Shown one piece after another: positions 14,288-15,435 of a stretch of DNA of 15,435 bases. Location of the stretch: NCBI GenBank assembly GCA_038117225.1, contig JAYOFM010000095.1, positions 1 to 15,435 on the forward strand, read 5' to 3'. Each line of letters begins with the position of its first letter. Position 1 is the first letter of the stretch. The notes under the pieces are model-generated. The model searched no databases and was not told the DNA's origin. It saw only the letters and a list, made by a program, of their open reading frames with translations. This DNA comes from JAYOFM01 sp038117225 (GTDB taxonomy: Bacteria > Pseudomonadota > Alphaproteobacteria > Rhodospirillales > Casp-alpha2). The position numbers and the translations under genes are program-made.

Positions 14288-15435
14288 TCAGTCGCCGCCG
14301 CCCGCCGCGCTGACGTACTGCGAGATATCGACATCGTCCAATTGCTCGGGCAGTAAAAAACGTTCCGCGTATTCCTTGTAAACGCCGGACGTGAGGAACA
14401 GTTCGAACAGAGTGTCGTCAATATGTGCGTCCTTTTTCATAAAGGACATGATCTTGATGGAGTCGCTGAGTTTCTTGGGCGCCTTGTATGGCCTGTCAGC
14501 CGCGGTCAGGGCCTCGAAGATATCGGCGATGGCCATGATTCGGGCCGGGACGGACATATCCTTATCGTTCAGCTTCTTCGGATAGCCGGTGCCGTCCATT
14601 TTTTCATGGTGACCGCCGGCGTATTCGGGGACCCGCGCCAGATGTTTCGGGAACGGCAGGGCTTCCAGCATGATGATCGTTTGGACGATGTGATCATTGA
14701 TCTTGAAGCGCTCTTCCTCGGTCAAGGTCCCGCGCGCAATGCACAGGTTATAGACCTCGCCGAGATTATATTTGTGCTCCGGCACGTCCAACTGGAAGCC
14801 CCATGGATTGTCTTCCGCCGACGGTGCTTCCTCGCCTTCGCGATAAATCACGTGGTCATAGCGGTCAGACAGCAGGTTTTCCTTGAACGGCAACTCGGTT
14901 GGCGGTTCGCGCTCGATCCGCCGGACCTCTTCATAAGAGAGTCCGAGGCGATCATCGAGTGTTCTCATCCAGGTAATGTCGGCGATCTCCTTGACCCGCT
15001 CGATACGTTCGGGCGCCATAAACTCACCGCCGATATTGCACTCGGCGATGAACGCATAGTCATCGTCGAGTTTGGCCAGTTGCTGCTCCAGCTCCGCCCG
15101 CAGCGTTTCCGGGTCATCCGCACCCTCGTTCACCGCCTTCAGGTAATCGATCACACGGTCGCGTTTGACCACTTCAAAGCGCGCGCGGATCTCATGAATT
15201 CGATTATAGATGGTTTCCAGCTTCGTCGCCTTGTCGACCACGTATTCAGGGGTCGTCACCTTGCCGCAGTCGTGCAGCCAGGCCGCGATGTGCAGTTCGT
15301 ACCATTGATCTTCGGTGAGATCGAAATCGGCGAAGGGACCTTCCTTTTCCTCGACAGCGGCATTCGCCAGCATTTTCGTGAGTTCCGGCACGCGCTGGCA
15401 GTGGCCGCCGGTGTAGGGCGACTTGGCGTCAATGG
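14288..15435 (-). CDS. HD-GYP-type phosphohydrolase, C-terminal part (gene continues past the window)
   Basis: The frame is open to the window edge, giving 381 residues starting IDAKSPYTGGHCQRV. A GTG at 15391 is internal to the domain and is not a real start. HD-GYP landmarks are H11, H54-D55 in WLHDCGKVTTPEYV, H248 in NDHI, H275-H276 with GYP at 283-285 in HHEKMDGTGYP, and D304 in IADIFEALTAADRPY. All expected metal ligands are present, so it may hydrolyse cyclic di-GMP or a related nucleotide. Unusually, about 190 residues separate the HD pair from the next histidine, where about 30 are usual. The insertion includes helical, charged sequence (about residues 70-125) likely to coil. The N-terminal sensor region is outside the window. 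The gene is followed after 12 bases by the GGCT-like gene. Confidence 0.87.
   Translation of the reverse strand, partial: IDAKSPYTGGHCQRVPELTKMLANAAVEEKEGPFADFDLTEDQWYELHIAAWLHDCGKVTTPEYVVDKATKLETIYNRIHEIRARFEVVKRDRVIDYLKAVNEGADDPETLRAELEQQLAKLDDDYAFIAECNIGGEFMAPERIERVKEIADITWMRTLDDRLGLSYEEVRRIEREPPTELPFKENLLSDRYDHVIYREGEEAPSAEDNPWGFQLDVPEHKYNLGEVYNLCIARGTLTEEERFKINDHIVQTIIMLEALPFPKHLARVPEYAGGHHEKMDGTGYPKKLNDKDMSVPARIMAIADIFEALTAADRPYKAPKKLSDSIKIMSFMKKDAHIDDTLFELFLTSGVYKEYAERFLLPEQLDDVDISQYVSAAGGGD

Noticed and set aside
15389..15391. GTG as the start of the HD-GYP gene
   Set aside because: The frame continues upstream with IDAKSPYTGGHCQR, which is part of the HD-GYP domain including its first histidine. 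The true start is outside the window.
1..15435. Mobile elements, CRISPR, tRNA/rRNA, defence or phage genes
   Set aside because: I searched by eye for direct-repeat arrays, terminal inverted repeats, transposase or integrase motifs and RNA genes and saw none. Gene content is housekeeping and conserved hypothetical.

Overview
The window looks like ordinary chromosomal DNA from a GC-rich alphaproteobacterium, probably Rhodospirillales-like. This is inferred from gene content: a SAM-II riboswitch before metZ, a plant/alphaproteobacterial-type glutamate-cysteine ligase, DUF3422, and a rubrerythrin/Fe-S/DUF3501 trio. Genes are densely packed, with little space between convergent neighbours. I see no mobile element, CRISPR array, tRNA, rRNA, phage gene or recognisable defence system.

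Layout. (1) 1-2227, plus strand: the C-terminal end of a rubrerythrin and a strong intrinsic terminator, then a two-cluster, CCG-domain Fe-S oxidoreductase and a DUF3501 protein. This is probably an oxidative-stress or redox module of unknown chemistry. (2) 2248-2763, minus strand: an exported SH3-like protein, divergent from a plus-strand run of a D-2-hydroxyacid dehydrogenase, pabB and pabC (2911-6125). The pabB and pabC genes overlap by GTGA and make 4-aminobenzoate for folate. (3) 6141-7513, minus strand: metZ with a complete, readable leader, consisting of a sigma70-like promoter, SAM-II aptamer, antiterminator/terminator pair and a hairpin that masks the Shine-Dalgarno. (4) 7551-8849, minus strand: a DUF3422 membrane-anchored protein, divergent from tldD (8946-10385). 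(5) 10398-12529, minus strand: rsmE then gshA, divergent from ubiA (to 13524). (6) 13550-15435, minus strand: an HD-GYP-type phosphohydrolase, cut by the window edge, followed by an orphan protein with gamma-glutamylcyclotransferase-like features.

Functional themes are thiol and one-carbon metabolism (metZ, gshA, pabBC), redox and oxidative stress (rubrerythrin module, glutathione synthesis), ubiquinone synthesis (ubiA), ribosomal RNA modification (rsmE), peptide processing (tldD) and second-messenger signalling (HD-GYP). The best-supported regulatory finding is the metZ leader, which appears to carry two stacked control points: transcription termination and Shine-Dalgarno masking. The least understood genes are the rubrerythrin-linked Fe-S/DUF3501 pair, the GGCT-like protein and the large insertion inside the HD-GYP domain.
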